Source: Panagrolaimus kolymaensis (Eukaryota; Nematoda; Chromadorea; Rhabditida; Panagrolaimidae). From it: DNA of 64,000 bases. The notes beneath the pieces are model-generated. The model made no database searches. It had not been told where the DNA came from and was given only the letters and a program-made list of their open reading frames with translations. Of this stretch, positions 30,099 through 43,444 are shown piece by piece. Where the stretch lies: the NCBI GenBank assembly GCA_028622995.1, contig JAJQJQ010000084.1, positions 124,001 to 188,000 of the forward strand. The letters run 5' to 3'. Position numbers and translations under genes: made by a program. Numbering within the stretch: position 1 is the stretch's first letter; each line of letters opens with the position of its first letter.

Positions 30099-31290
30099 GT
30101 GAATAAAAATAATTTATTTTCCTTAATTTTTGGAATTTTTTACACCCGTTTTTTACTATTTCAAATGCCCTTTACCTCCATTATTAATTTTTTTAAATTT
30201 AAAACATTGTTGCATCCTTCATTGGTGAATAAAACTTTGAAGCTCTCCGACTTTTTATAAATAAAAGTTGTGAATAAAAATAATTTATTTTCCTTAATTT
30301 TTGGAATTTTTTACACCCGTTTTTTACTATTTGAAATGCCCTTTACCTCCATTATTAATTTTTTTAAATTTAAAACATTGTTGCATCCTTCATTGGTGAA
30401 TAAAACTTTGAAGCTCTCCGACTTTTTATAAATAAAAGTTGTGAATAAAAATAATTTATTTTCCTTAATTTTTGGAATTTTTTACACCCGTTTTTTACTA
30501 TTTCAAATGCCCTTTACCTCCATTATTAATTTTTTTAAATTTAAAACATTGTTGCATCCTTCATTGGTGAATAAAACTTTGAAGCTCTCCGACTTTTTAT
30601 AAATAAAAGTTGTGAATAAAAATAATTTATTTTCCTTAATTTTTGGAATTTTTTACACCCGTTTTTTACTATTTGAAATGCCCTTTACCTCCATTATTAA
30701 TTTTTTTAAATTTAAAACATTGTTGCATCCTTCATTGGTGAATAAAACTTTGAAGCTCTCCGACTTTTTATAAATAAAAGTTGTGAATAAAAATAATTTA
30801 TTTTCCTTAATTTTTGGAATTTTTTACACCCGTTTTTTACTATTTGAAATGCCCTTTACCTCCATTATTAATTTTTTTAAATTTAAAACATTGTTGCATC
30901 CTTCATTGGTGAATAAAACTTTGAAGCTCTCCGACTTTTTATAAATAAAAGTTGTGAATAAAAATAATTTATTTTCCTTAATTTTTGGAATTTTTTACAC
31001 CCGTTTTTTACTATTTGAAATGCCCTTTACCTCCATTATTAATTTTTTTAAATTTAAAACATTGTTGCATCCTTCATTGGTGAATAAAACTTTGAAGCTC
31101 TCCGACTTTTTATAAATAAAAGTTGTGAATAAAAATAATTTATTTTCCTTAATTTTTGGAATTTTTTACACCCGTTTTTTACTATTTGAAATGCCCTTTA
31201 CCTCCATTATTAATTTTTTTAAATTTAAAACATTGTTGCATCCTTCATTGGTGAATAAAACTTTGAAGCTCTCCGACTTTTTATAAATAA
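29760..31290 (+). repeat. Dimer (342 bp) passing into monomeric expansion of the TATTTGAAATG variant
   Basis: TTGAAATG occurs at 29,989, 30,331 and 30,673, that is every second monomer (342 bp), alternating with TTCAAATG. It then occurs at 30,844, 31,015 and 31,186, that is in every monomer (171 bp). All units here are type A. The stretch therefore shows local amplification first of a dimer and then of a single variant monomer. Confidence 0.9.
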
Positions 31291-31295
31291 AAGTT

Positions 31296-34200
31296 GTGAA
31301 TAAAAATAATTTATTTTCCTTAATTTTTGGAATTTTTTACACCCGTTTTTTACTATTTCAAATGCCCTTTACCTCCATTATTAATTTTTTTAAATTTAAA
31401 ACATTGTTGCATCCTTCATTGGTGAATAAAACTTTGAAGCTCTCCGACTTTTTACTAAAAAATAAAAAGCAGAGAAAATATTTATTTTCCTTAATTTTTG
31501 GAATTTTTTACACCCGTTTTTTACTATTTCAAATGCCCTTTACCTCCATTATTAATTTTTTTAAATTTAAAACATTGTTTGCATCCTTCACTGAAGAATA
31601 AAACTTTGAAGCTCTCCGACTTTTTATAAATAAAAGTTGTGAATAAAAATAATTTATTTTCCTTAATTTTTGGAATTTTTTACACCCGTTTTTTACTATT
31701 TCAAATGCTCTTTACCTCCATTATTAATTTTTTTAAATTTAAAACATTGTTGCATCCTTCATTGGTGAATAAAACTTTGAAGCTCTCCGACTTTTTACTA
31801 AAAAATAAAAAGCAGAGAAAATATTTATTTTCCTTAATTTTTGGAATTTTTTACACCCGTTTTTTACTATTTGAAATGCCCTTTACCTCCATTATTAATT
31901 TTTTTAAATTTAAAACATTGTTGCATCCTTCATTGGTGAATAAAACTTTGAAGCTCTCCGACTTTTTATAAATAAAAGTTGTGAATAAAAATAATTTATT
32001 TTCCTTAATTTTTGGAATTTTTTACACCCGTTTTTTACTATTTCAAATGCCCTTTACCTCCATTATTAATTTTTTTAAATTTAAAACATTGTTGCATCCT
32101 TCATTGGTGAATAAAACTTTGAAGCTCTCCGACTTTTTATAAATAAAAGTTGTGAATAAAAATAATTTATTTTCCTTAATTTTTGGAATTTTTTACACCC
32201 GTTTTTTACTATTTGAAATGCCCTTTACCTCCATTATTAATTTTTTTAAATTTAAAACATTGTTGCATCCTTCATTGGTGAATAAAACTTTGAAGCTCTC
32301 CGACTTTTTATAAATAAAAGTTGTGAATAAAAATAATTTATTTTCCTTAATTTTTGGAATTTTTTACACCCGTTTTTTACTATTTCAAATGCCCTTTACC
32401 TCCATTATTAATTTTTTTAAATTTAAAACATTGTTGCATCCTTCATTGGTGAATAAAACTTTGAAGCTCTCCGACTTTTTATAAATAAAAGTTGTGAATA
32501 AAAATAATTTATTTTCCTTAATTTTTGGAATTTTTTACACCCGTTTTTTACTATTTGAAATGCCCTTTACCTCCATTATTAATTTTTTTAAATTTAAAAC
32601 ATTGTTGCATCCTTCATTGGTGAATAAAACTTTGAAGCTCTCCGACTTTTTATAAATAAAAGTTGTGAATAAAAATAATTTATTTTCCTTAATTTTTGGA
32701 ATTTTTTACACCCGTTTTTTACTATTTCAAATGCCCTTTACCTCCATTATTAATTTTTTTAAATTTAAAACATTGTTGCATCCTTCATTGGTGAATAAAA
32801 CTTTGAAGCTCTCCGACTTTTTATAAATAAAAGTTGTGAATAAAAATAATTTATTTTCCTTAATTTTTGGAATTTTTTACACCCGTTTTTTACTATTTGA
32901 AATGCCCTTTACCTCCATTATTAATTTTTTTAAATTTAAAACATTGTTGCATCCTTCATTGGTGAATAAAACTTTGAAGCTCTCCGACTTTTTATAAATA
33001 AAAGTTGTGAATAAAAATAATTTATTTTCCTTAATTTTTGGAATTTTTTACACCCGTTTTTTACTATTTCAAATGCCCTTTACCTCCATTATTAATTTTT
33101 TTAAATTTAAAACATTGTTGCATCCTTCATTGGTGAATAAAACTTTGAAGCTCTCCGACTTTTTACTAAAAAATAAAAAGCAGAGAAAATATTTATTTTC
33201 CTTAATTTTTGGAATTTTTTACACCCGTTTTTTACTATTTCAAATGCCCTTTACCTCCATTATTAATTTTTTTAAATTTAAAACATTGTTTGCATCCTTC
33301 ACTGAAGAATAAAACTTTGAAGCTCTCCGACTTTTTATAAATAAAAGTTGTGAATAAAAATAATTTATTTTCCTTAATTTTTGGAATTTTTTACACCCGT
33401 TTTTTACTATTTCAAATGCTCTTTACCTCCATTATTAATTTTTTTAAATTTAAAACATTGTTGCATCCTTCATTGGTGAATAAAACTTTGAAGCTCTCCG
33501 ACTTTTTACTAAAAAATAAAAAGCAGAGAAAATATTTATTTTCCTTAATTTTTGGAATTTTTTACACCCGTTTTTTACTATTTGAAATGCCCTTTACCTC
33601 CATTATTAATTTTTTTAAATTTAAAACATTGTTGCATCCTTCATTGGTGAATAAAACTTTGAAGCTCTCCGACTTTTTATAAATAAAAGTTGTGAATAAA
33701 AATAATTTATTTTCCTTAATTTTTGGAATTTTTTACACCCGTTTTTTACTATTTCAAATGCCCTTTACCTCCATTATTAATTTTTTTAAATTTAAAACAT
33801 TGTTGCATCCTTCATTGGTGAATAAAACTTTGAAGCTCTCCGACTTTTTATAAATAAAAGTTGTGAATAAAAATAATTTATTTTCCTTAATTTTTGGAAT
33901 TTTTTACACCCGTTTTTTACTATTTGAAATGCCCTTTACCTCCATTATTAATTTTTTTAAATTTAAAACATTGTTGCATCCTTCATTGGTGAATAAAACT
34001 TTGAAGCTCTCCGACTTTTTATAAATAAAAGTTGTGAATAAAAATAATTTATTTTCCTTAATTTTTGGAATTTTTTACACCCGTTTTTTACTATTTCAAA
34101 TGCTTTTTACCTCCATTATTAATTTTTTTAAATTTAAAACATTGTTTGCATCCTTCACTGAAGAATAAAACTTTGAAGCTCTCCGACTTTTTATAAATAA

Positions 34201-34717
34201 AAGTTGTGAATAAAAATAATTTATTTTCCTTAATTTTTGGAATTTTTTACACCCGTTTTTTACTATTTCAAATGCCCTTTACCTCCATTATTAATTTTTT
34301 TAAATTTAAAACATTGTTGCATCCTTCATTGGTGAATAAAACTTTGAAGCTCTCCGACTTTTTATAAATAAAAGTTGTGAATAAAAATAATTTATTTTCC
34401 TTAATTTTTGGAATTTTTTACACCCGTTTTTTACTATTTGAAATGCCCTTTACCTCCATTATTAATTTTTTTAAATTTAAAACATTGTTGCATCCTTCAT
34501 TGGTGAATAAAACTTTGAAGCTCTCCGACTTTTTATAAATAAAAGTTGTGAATAAAAATAATTTATTTTCCTTAATTTTTGGAATTTTTTACACCCGTTT
34601 TTTACTATTTCAAATGCCCTTTACCTCCATTATTAATTTTTTTAAATTTAAAACATTGTTGCATCCTTCATTGGTGAATAAAACTTTGAAGCTCTCCGAC
34701 TTTTTATAAATAAAAGT
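31296..34717 (+). repeat. Tandem ten-monomer higher-order repeat, 1,711 bp, two copies
   Basis: The two B-containing blocks at 31,296 and 31,639 recur at 33,007 and 33,350, exactly 1,711 bp later (ten monomers plus 1 bp). Both copies share the CTTTACC change preceded by ATGCT, the TTGAAATG change in the next monomer, and the alternation of TTCAAATG and TTGAAATG afterwards. The second copy degrades near its end, where ATGCTTTTTACC and another TTTGCATCC monomer appear near 34,100. Confidence 0.85.
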
Positions 34718-35573
34718 TGTGAATAAAAATAATTTATTTTCCTTAATTTTTGGAATTTTTTACACCCGTTTTTTACTATTTGAAATGCCCTTTACCTCCA
34801 TTATTAATTTTTTTAAATTTAAAACATTGTTGCATCCTTCATTGGTGAATAAAACTTTGAAGCTCTCCGACTTTTTATAAATAAAAGTTGTGAATAAAAA
34901 TAATTTATTTTCCTTAATTTTTGGAATTTTTTACACCCGTTTTTTACTATTTGAAATGCCCTTTACCTCCATTATTAATTTTTTTAAATTTAAAACATTG
35001 TTGCATCCTTCATTGGTGAATAAAACTTTGAAGCTCTCCGACTTTTTATAAATAAAAGTTGTGAATAAAAATAATTTATTTTCCTTAATTTTTGGAATTT
35101 TTTACACCCGTTTTTTACTATTTCAAATGCCCTTTACCTCCATTATTAATTTTTTTAAATTTAAAACATTGTTGCATCCTTCATTGGTGAATAAAACTTT
35201 GAAGCTCTCCGACTTTTTACTAAAAAATAAAAAGCAGAGAAAATATTTATTTTCCTTAATTTTTGGAATTTTTTACACCCGTTTTTTACTATTTCAAATG
35301 CCCTTTACCTCCATTATTAATTTTTTTAAATTTAAAACATTGTTGCATCCTTCATTGGTGAATAAAACTTTGAAGCTTTCCGACTTTTTACTAAAAAATA
35401 AAAAGCAGAGAAAATATTTATTTTCCTTAATTTTTGGAATTTTTTACACCCGTTTTTTACTATTTCAAATGCCCTTTACCTCCATTATTAATTTATTTAA
35501 ATTTAAAACATTGTTGCATCCTTCATTGGTGAATAAAACTTTGAAGCTCTCCGACTTTTTATAAATAAAAGTT

Positions 35574-38500
35574 GTGAATAAAAATAATTTATTTTCCTTA
35601 ATTTTTGGAATTTTTTACACCCGTTTTTTACTATTTCAAATGCCCTTTACCTCCATTATTAATTTTTTTAAATTTAAAACATTGTTGCATCCTTCATTGG
35701 TGAATAAAACTTTGAAGCTCTCCGACTTTTTACTAAAAAATAAAAAGCAGAGAAAATATTTATTTTCCTTAATTTTTGGAATTTTTTACACCCGTTTTTT
35801 ACTATTTCAAATGCCCTTTACCTCCATTATTAATTTTTTTAAATTTAAAACATTGTTTGCATCCTTCACTGAAGAATAAAACTTTGAAGCTCTCCGACTT
35901 TTTATAAATAAAAGTTGTGAATAAAAATAATTTATTTTCCTTAATTTTTGGAATTTTTTACACCCGTTTTTTACTATTTCAAATGCTCTTTACCTCCATT
36001 ATTAATTTTTTTAAATTTAAAACATTGTTGCATCCTTCATTGGTGAATAAAACTTTGAAGCTCTCCGACTTTTTACTAAAAAATAAAAAGCAGAGAAAAT
36101 ATTTATTTTCCTTAATTTTTGGAATTTTTTACACCCGTTTTTTACTATTTGAAATGCCCTTTACCTCCATTATTAATTTTTTTAAATTTAAAACATTGTT
36201 GCATCCTTCATTGGTGAATAAAACTTTGAAGCTCTCCGACTTTTTATAAATAAAAGTTGTGAATAAAAATAATTTATTTTCCTTAATTTTTGGAATTTTT
36301 TACACCCGTTTTTTACTATTTCAAATGCTCTTTACCTCCATTATTAATTTTTTTAAATTTAAAACATTGTTGCATCCTTCATTGGTGAATAAAACTTTGA
36401 AGCTCTCCGACTTTTTACTAAAAAATAAAAAGCAGAGAAAATATTTATTTTCCTTAATTTTTGGAATTTTTTACACCCGTTTTTTACTATTTGAAATGCC
36501 CTTTACCTCCATTATTAATTTTTTTAAATTTAAAACATTGTTGCATCCTTCATTGGTGAATAAAACTTTGAAGCTCTCCGACTTTTTATAAATAAAAGTT
36601 GTGAATAAAAATAATTTATTTTCCTTAATTTTTGGAATTTTTTACACCCGTTTTTTACTATTTCAAATGCCCTTTACCTCCATTATTAATTTTTTTAAAT
36701 TTAAAACATTGTTGCATCCTTCATTGGTGAATAAAACTTTGAAGCTCTCCGACTTTTTATAAATAAAAGTTGTGAATAAAAATAATTTATTTTCCTTAAT
36801 TTTTGGAATTTTTTACACCCGTTTTTTACTTTTTCAAATGCTCTTTACCTCCATTATTAATTTTTTTAAATTTAAAACATTGTTGCATCCTTCATTGGTG
36901 AATAAAACTTTGAAGCTCTCCGACTTTTTACTAAAAAATAAAAAGCAGAGAAAATATTTATTTTCCTTAATTTTTGGAATTTTTTACACCCGTTTTTTAC
37001 TATTTGAAATGCCCTTTACCTCCATTATTAATTTTTTTAAATTTAAAACATTGTTGCATCCTTCATTGGTGAATAAAACTTTGAAGCTCTCCGACTTTTT
37101 ATAAATAAAAGTTGTGAATAAAAATAATTTATTTTCCTTAATTTTTGGAATTTTTTACACCCGTTTTTTACTATTTCAAATGCCCTTTACCTCCATTATT
37201 AATTTTTTTAAATTTAAAACATTGTTGCATCCTTCATTGGTGAATAAAACTTTGAAGCTCTCCGACTTTTTATAAATAAAAGTTGTGAATAAAAATAATT
37301 TATTTTCCTTAATTTTTGGAATTTTTTACACCCGTTTTTTACTATTTCAAATGCCCTTTACCTCCATTATTAATTTTTTTAAATTTAAAACATTGTTGCA
37401 TCCTTCATTGGTGAATAAAACTTTGAAGCTCTCCGACTTTTTATAAATAAAAGTTGTGAATAAAAATAATTTATTTTCCTTAATTTTTGGAATTTTTTAC
37501 ACCCGTTTTTTACTTTTTCAAATGCTCTTTACCTCCATTATTAATTTTTTTAAATTTAAAACATTGTTGCATCCTTCATTGGTGAATAAAACTTTGAAGC
37601 TCTCCGACTTTTTACTAAAAAATAAAAAGCAGAGAAAATATTTATTTTCCTTAATTTTTGGAATTTTTTACACCCGTTTTTTACTATTTCAAATGCCCTT
37701 TACCTCCATTATTAATTTTTTTAAATTTAAAACATTGTTGCATCCTTCATTGGTGAATAAAACTTTGAAGCTCTCCGACTTTTTATAAATAAAAGTTGTG
37801 AATAAAAATAATTTATTTTCCTTAATTTTTGGAATTTTTTACACCCGTTTTTTACTATTTCAAATGCCCTTTACCTCCATTATTAATTTTTTTAAATTTA
37901 AAACATTGTTGCATCCTTCATTGGTGAATAAAACTTTGAAGCTCTCCGACTTTTTACTAAAAAATAAAAAGCAGAGAAAATATTTATTTTCCTTAATTTT
38001 TGGAATTTTTTACACCCGTTTTTTACTATTTCAAATGCCCTTTACCTCCATTATTAATTTTTTTAAATTTAAAACATTGTTGCATCCTTCATTGGTGAAT
38101 AAAACTTTGAAGCTCTCCGACTTTTTATAAATAAAAGTTGTGAATAAAAATAATTTATTTTCCTTAATTTTTGGAATTTTTTACACCCGTTTTTTACTAT
38201 TTGAAATGCCCTTTACCTCCATTATTAATTTTTTTAAATTTAAAACATTGTTGCATCCTTCATTGGTGAATAAAACTTTGAAGCTCTCCGACTTTTTATA
38301 AATAAAAGTTGTGAATAAAAATAATTTATTTTCCTTAATTTTTGGAATTTTTTACACCCGTTTTTTACTATTTCAAATGCCCTTTACCTCCATTATTAAT
38401 TTTTTTAAATTTAAAACATTGTTGCATCCTTCATTGGTGAATAAAACTTTGAAGCTCTCCGACTTTTTATAAATAAAAGTTGTGAATAAAAATAATTTAT

Positions 38501-41500
38501 TTTCCTTAATTTTTGGAATTTTTTACACCCGTTTTTTACTATTTCAAATGCCCTTTACCTCCATTATTAATTTTTTTAAATTTAAAACATTGTTGCATCC
38601 TTCATTGGTGAATAAAACTTTGAAGCTCTCCGACTTTTTATAAATAAAAGTTGTGAATAAAAATAATTTATTTTCCTTAATTTTTGGAATTTTTTACACC
38701 CGTTTTTTACTTTTTCAAATGCTCTTTACCTCCATTATTAATTTTTTTAAATTTAAAACATTGTTGCATCCTTCATTGGTGAATAAAACTTTGAAGCTCT
38801 CCGACTTTTTACTAAAAAATAAAAAGCAGAGAAAATATTTATTTTCCTTAATTTTTGGAATTTTTTACACCCGTTTTTTACTATTTCAAATGCCCTTTAC
38901 CTCCATTATTAATTTTTTTAAATTTAAAACATTGTTGCATCCTTCATTGGTGAATAAAACTTTGAAGCTCTCCGACTTTTTATAAATAAAAGTTGTGAAT
39001 AAAAATAATTTATTTTCCTTAATTTTTGGAATTTTTTACACCCGTTTTTTACTATTTCAAATGCCCTTTACCTCCATTATTAATTTTTTTAAATTTAAAA
39101 CATTGTTGCATCCTTCATTGGTGAATAAAACTTTGAAGCTCTCCGACTTTTTACTAAAAAATAAAAAGCAGAGAAAATATTTATTTTCCTTAATTTTTGG
39201 AATTTTTTACACCCGTTTTTTACTATTTCAAATGCCCTTTACCTCCATTATTAATTTTTTTAAATTTAAAACATTGTTGCATCCTTCATTGGTGAATAAA
39301 ACTTTGAAGCTCTCCGACTTTTTATAAATAAAAGTTGTGAATAAAAATAATTTATTTTCCTTAATTTTTGGAATTTTTTACACCCGTTTTTTACTATTTC
39401 AAATGCCCTTTACCTCCATTATTAATTTTTTTAAATTTAAAACATTGTTGCATCCTTCATTGGTGAATAAAACTTTGAAGCTCTCCGACTTTTTATAAAT
39501 AAAAGTTGTGAATAAAAATAATTTATTTTCCTTAATTTTTGGAATTTTTTACACCCGTTTTTTACTATTTCAAATGCCCTTTACCTCCATTATTAATTTT
39601 TTTAAATTTAAAACATTGTTTGCATCCTTCATTGGTGAATAAAACTTTGAAGCTCTCCGACTTTTTACTAAAAAATAAAAAGCAGAGAAAATATTTATTT
39701 TCCTTAATTTTTGGAATTTTTTACACCCGTTTTTTACTATTTCAAATGCCCTTTACCTCCATTATTAATTTTTTTAAATTTAAAACATTGTTGCATCCTT
39801 CATTGGTGAATATAACTTTGAAGCTCTCCGACTTTTTACTAAAAAATAAAAAGCAGAGAAAATATTTATTTTCCTTAATTTTTGGAATTTTTTACACCCG
39901 TTTTTTACTATTTCAAATGCCCTTTACCTCCATTATTAATTTTTATAAATTTAAAACATTGTTGCATCCTTCATTGGTGAATAAAACTTTGAAGCTCTCC
40001 GACTTTTTATAAATAAAAGTTGTGAATAAAAATAATTTATTTTCCTTAATTTTTGGAATTTTTTACACCCGTTTTTTACTATTTCAAATGCCCTTTACCT
40101 CCATTATTAATTTTTTTAAATTTAAAACATTGTTGCATCCTTCATTGGTGAATAAAACTTTGAAGCTCTCCGACTTTTTACTAAAAAATAAAAAGCAGAG
40201 AAAATATTTATTTTCCTTAATTTTTGGAATTTTTTACACCCGTTTTTTACTATTTCAAATGCCCTTTACCTCCATTATTAATTTTTTTAAATTTAAAACA
40301 TTGTTTGCATCCTTCACTGAAGAATAAAACTTTGAAGCTCTCCGACTTTTTATAAATAAAAGTTGTGAATAAAAATAATTTATTTTCCTTAATTTTTGGA
40401 ATTTTTTACACCCGTTTTTTACTATTTCAAATGCTCTTTACCTCCATTATTAATTTTTTTAAATTTAAAACATTGTTGCATCCTTCATTGGTGAATAAAA
40501 CTTTGAAGCTCTCCGACTTTTTACTAAAAAATAAAAAGCAGAGAAAATATTTATTTTCCTTAATTTTTGGAATTTTTTACACCCGTTTTTTACTATTTGA
40601 AATGCCCTTTACCTCCATTATTAATTTTTTTAAATTTAAAACATTGTTGCATCCTTCATTGGTGAATAAAACTTTGAAGCTCTCCGACTTTTTATAAATA
40701 AAAGTTGTGAATAAAAATAATTTATTTTCCTTAATTTTTGGAATTTTTTACACCCGTTTTTTACTATTTCAAATGCTCTTTACCTCCATTATTAATTTTT
40801 TTAAATTTAAAACATTGTTGCATCCTTCATTGGTGAATAAAACTTTGAAGCTCTCCGACTTTTTACTAAAAAATAAAAAGCAGAGAAAATATTTATTTTC
40901 CTTAATTTTTGGAATTTTTTACACCCGTTTTTTACTATTTGAAATGCCCTTTACCTCCATTATTAATTTTTTTAAATTTAAAACATTGTTGCATCCTTCA
41001 TTGGTGAATAAAACTTTGAAGCTCTCCGACTTTTTATAAATAAAAGTTGTGAATAAAAATAATTTATTTTCCTTAATTTTTGGAATTTTTTACACCCGTT
41101 TTTTACTATTTCAAATGCCCTTTACCTCCATTATTAATTTTTTTAAATTTAAAACATTGTTGCATCCTTCATTGGTGAATAAAACTTTGAAGCTCTCCGA
41201 CTTTTTATAAATAAAAGTTGTGAATAAAAATAATTTATTTTCCTTAATTTTTGGAATTTTTTACACCCGTTTTTTACTTTTTCAAATGCTCTTTACCTCC
41301 ATTATTAATTTTTTTAAATTTAAAACATTGTTGCATCCTTCATTGGTGAATAAAACTTTGAAGCTCTCCGACTTTTTACTAAAAAATAAAAAGCAGAGAA
41401 AATATTTATTTTCCTTAATTTTTGGAATTTTTTACACCCGTTTTTTACTATTTGAAATGCCCTTTACCTCCATTATTAATTTTTTTAAATTTAAAACATT

Positions 41501-43200
41501 GTTGCATCCTTCATTGGTGAATAAAACTTTGAAGCTCTCCGACTTTTTATAAATAAAAGTTGTGAATAAAAATAATTTATTTTCCTTAATTTTTGGAATT
41601 TTTTACACCCGTTTTTTACTATTTCAAATGCCCTTTACCTCCATTATTAATTTTTTTAAATTTAAAACATTGTTGCATCCTTCATTGGTGAATAAAACTT
41701 TGAAGCTCTCCGACTTTTTACTAAAAAATAAAAAGCAGAGAAAATATTTATTTTCCTTAATTTTTGGAATTTTTTACACCCGTTTTTTACTATTTCAAAT
41801 GCCCTTTACCTCCATTATTAATTTTTTTAAATTTAAAACATTGTTGCATCCTTCATTGGTGAATAAAACTTTGAAGCTCTCCGACTTTTTATAAATAAAA
41901 GTTGTGAATAAAAATAATTTATTTTCCTTAATTTTTGGAATTTTTTACACCCGTTTTTTACTATTTCAAATGCCCTTTACCTCCATTATTAATTTTTTTA
42001 AATTTAAAACATTGTTGCATCCTTCATTGGTGAATAAAACTTTGAAGCTCTCCGACTTTTTACTAAAAAATAAAAAGCAGAGAAAATATTTATTTTCCTT
42101 AATTTTTGGAATTTTTTACACCCGTTTTTTACTATTTCAAATGCCCTTTACCTCCATTATTAATTTTTTTAAATTTAAAACATTGTTGCATCCTTCATTG
42201 GTGAATAAAACTTTGAAGCTCTCCGACTTTTTATAAATAAAAGTTGTGAATAAAAATAATTTATTTTCCTTAATTTTTGGAATTTTTTACACCCGTTTTT
42301 TACTATTTCAAATGCCCTTTACCTCCATTATTAATTTTTTTAAATTTAAAACATTGTTGCATCCTTCATTGGTGAATAAAACTTTGAAGCTCTCCGACTT
42401 TTTATAAATAAAAGTTGTGAATAAAAATAATTTATTTTCCTTAATTTTTGGAATTTTTTACACCCGTTTTTTACTATTTCAAATGCCCTTTACCTCCATT
42501 ATTAATTTTTTTAAATTTAAAACATTGTTTGCATCCTTCATTGGTGAATAAAACTTTGAAGCTCTCCGACTTTTTACTAAAAAATAAAAAGCAGAGAAAA
42601 TATTTATTTTCCTTAATTTTTGGAATTTTTTACAACCGTTTTTTACTATTTCAAATGCCCTTTACCTCCATTATTAATTTTTTTAAATTTAAAACATTGT
42701 TGCATCCTTCATTGGTGAATATAACTTTGAAGCTCTCCGACTTTTTACTAAAAAATAAAAAGCAGAGAAAATATTTATTTTCCTTAATTTTTGGAATTTT
42801 TTACACCCGTTTTTTACTATTTCAAATGCCCTTTACCTCCATTATTAATTTTTATAAATTTAAAACATTGTTGCATCCTTCATTGGTGAATAAAACTTTG
42901 AAGCTCTCCGACTTTTTATAAATAAAAGTTGTGAATAAAAATAATTTATTTTCCTTAATTTTTGGAATTTTTTACACCCGTTTTTTACTATTTCAAATGC
43001 CCTTTACCTCCATTATTAATTTTTTTAAATTTAAAACATTGTTGCATCCTTCATTGGTGAATAAAACTTTGAAGCTCTCCGACTTTTTACTAAAAAATAA
43101 AAAGCAGAGAAAATATTTATTTTCCTTAATTTTTGGAATTTTTTACACCCGTTTTTTACTATTTCAAATGCCCTTTACCTCCATTATTAATTTTTTTAAA
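35574..43200 (+). repeat. Overlapping large-offset copies, 4,448 bp and 2,909 bp
   Basis: The blocks at 35,574, 35,917, 36,259 and 36,772 recur at 40,022, 40,365, 40,707 and 41,220, all 4,448 bp later (26 monomers plus 2 bp). Independently, blocks at 38,995 and 39,539 recur 2,909 bp later (17 monomers plus 2 bp). The second pair shares three rare changes: TTTGCATCCTTCATTGG, GAATATAAC (39,811 and 42,720, measured at TATAAC) and TTTTTATAAATTT. The later copy adds a private ACAACCG near 42,634. The copied blocks overlap near 40 kb, so at least two amplification events of different size took place. Confidence 0.85.
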
Positions 43201-43444
43201 TTTAAAACATTGTTGCATCCTTCATTGGTGAATAAAACTTTGAAGCTCTCCGACTTTTTACTAAAAAATAAAAAGCAGAGAAAATATTTATTTTCCTTAA
43301 TTTTTGGAATTTTTTACACCCGTTTTTTACTATTTGAAATGCCCTTTACCTCCATTATTAATTTTTTTAAATTTAAAACATTGTTTGCATCCTTCACTGA
43401 AGAATAAAACTTTGAAGCTCTCCGACTTTTTATAAATAAAAGTT

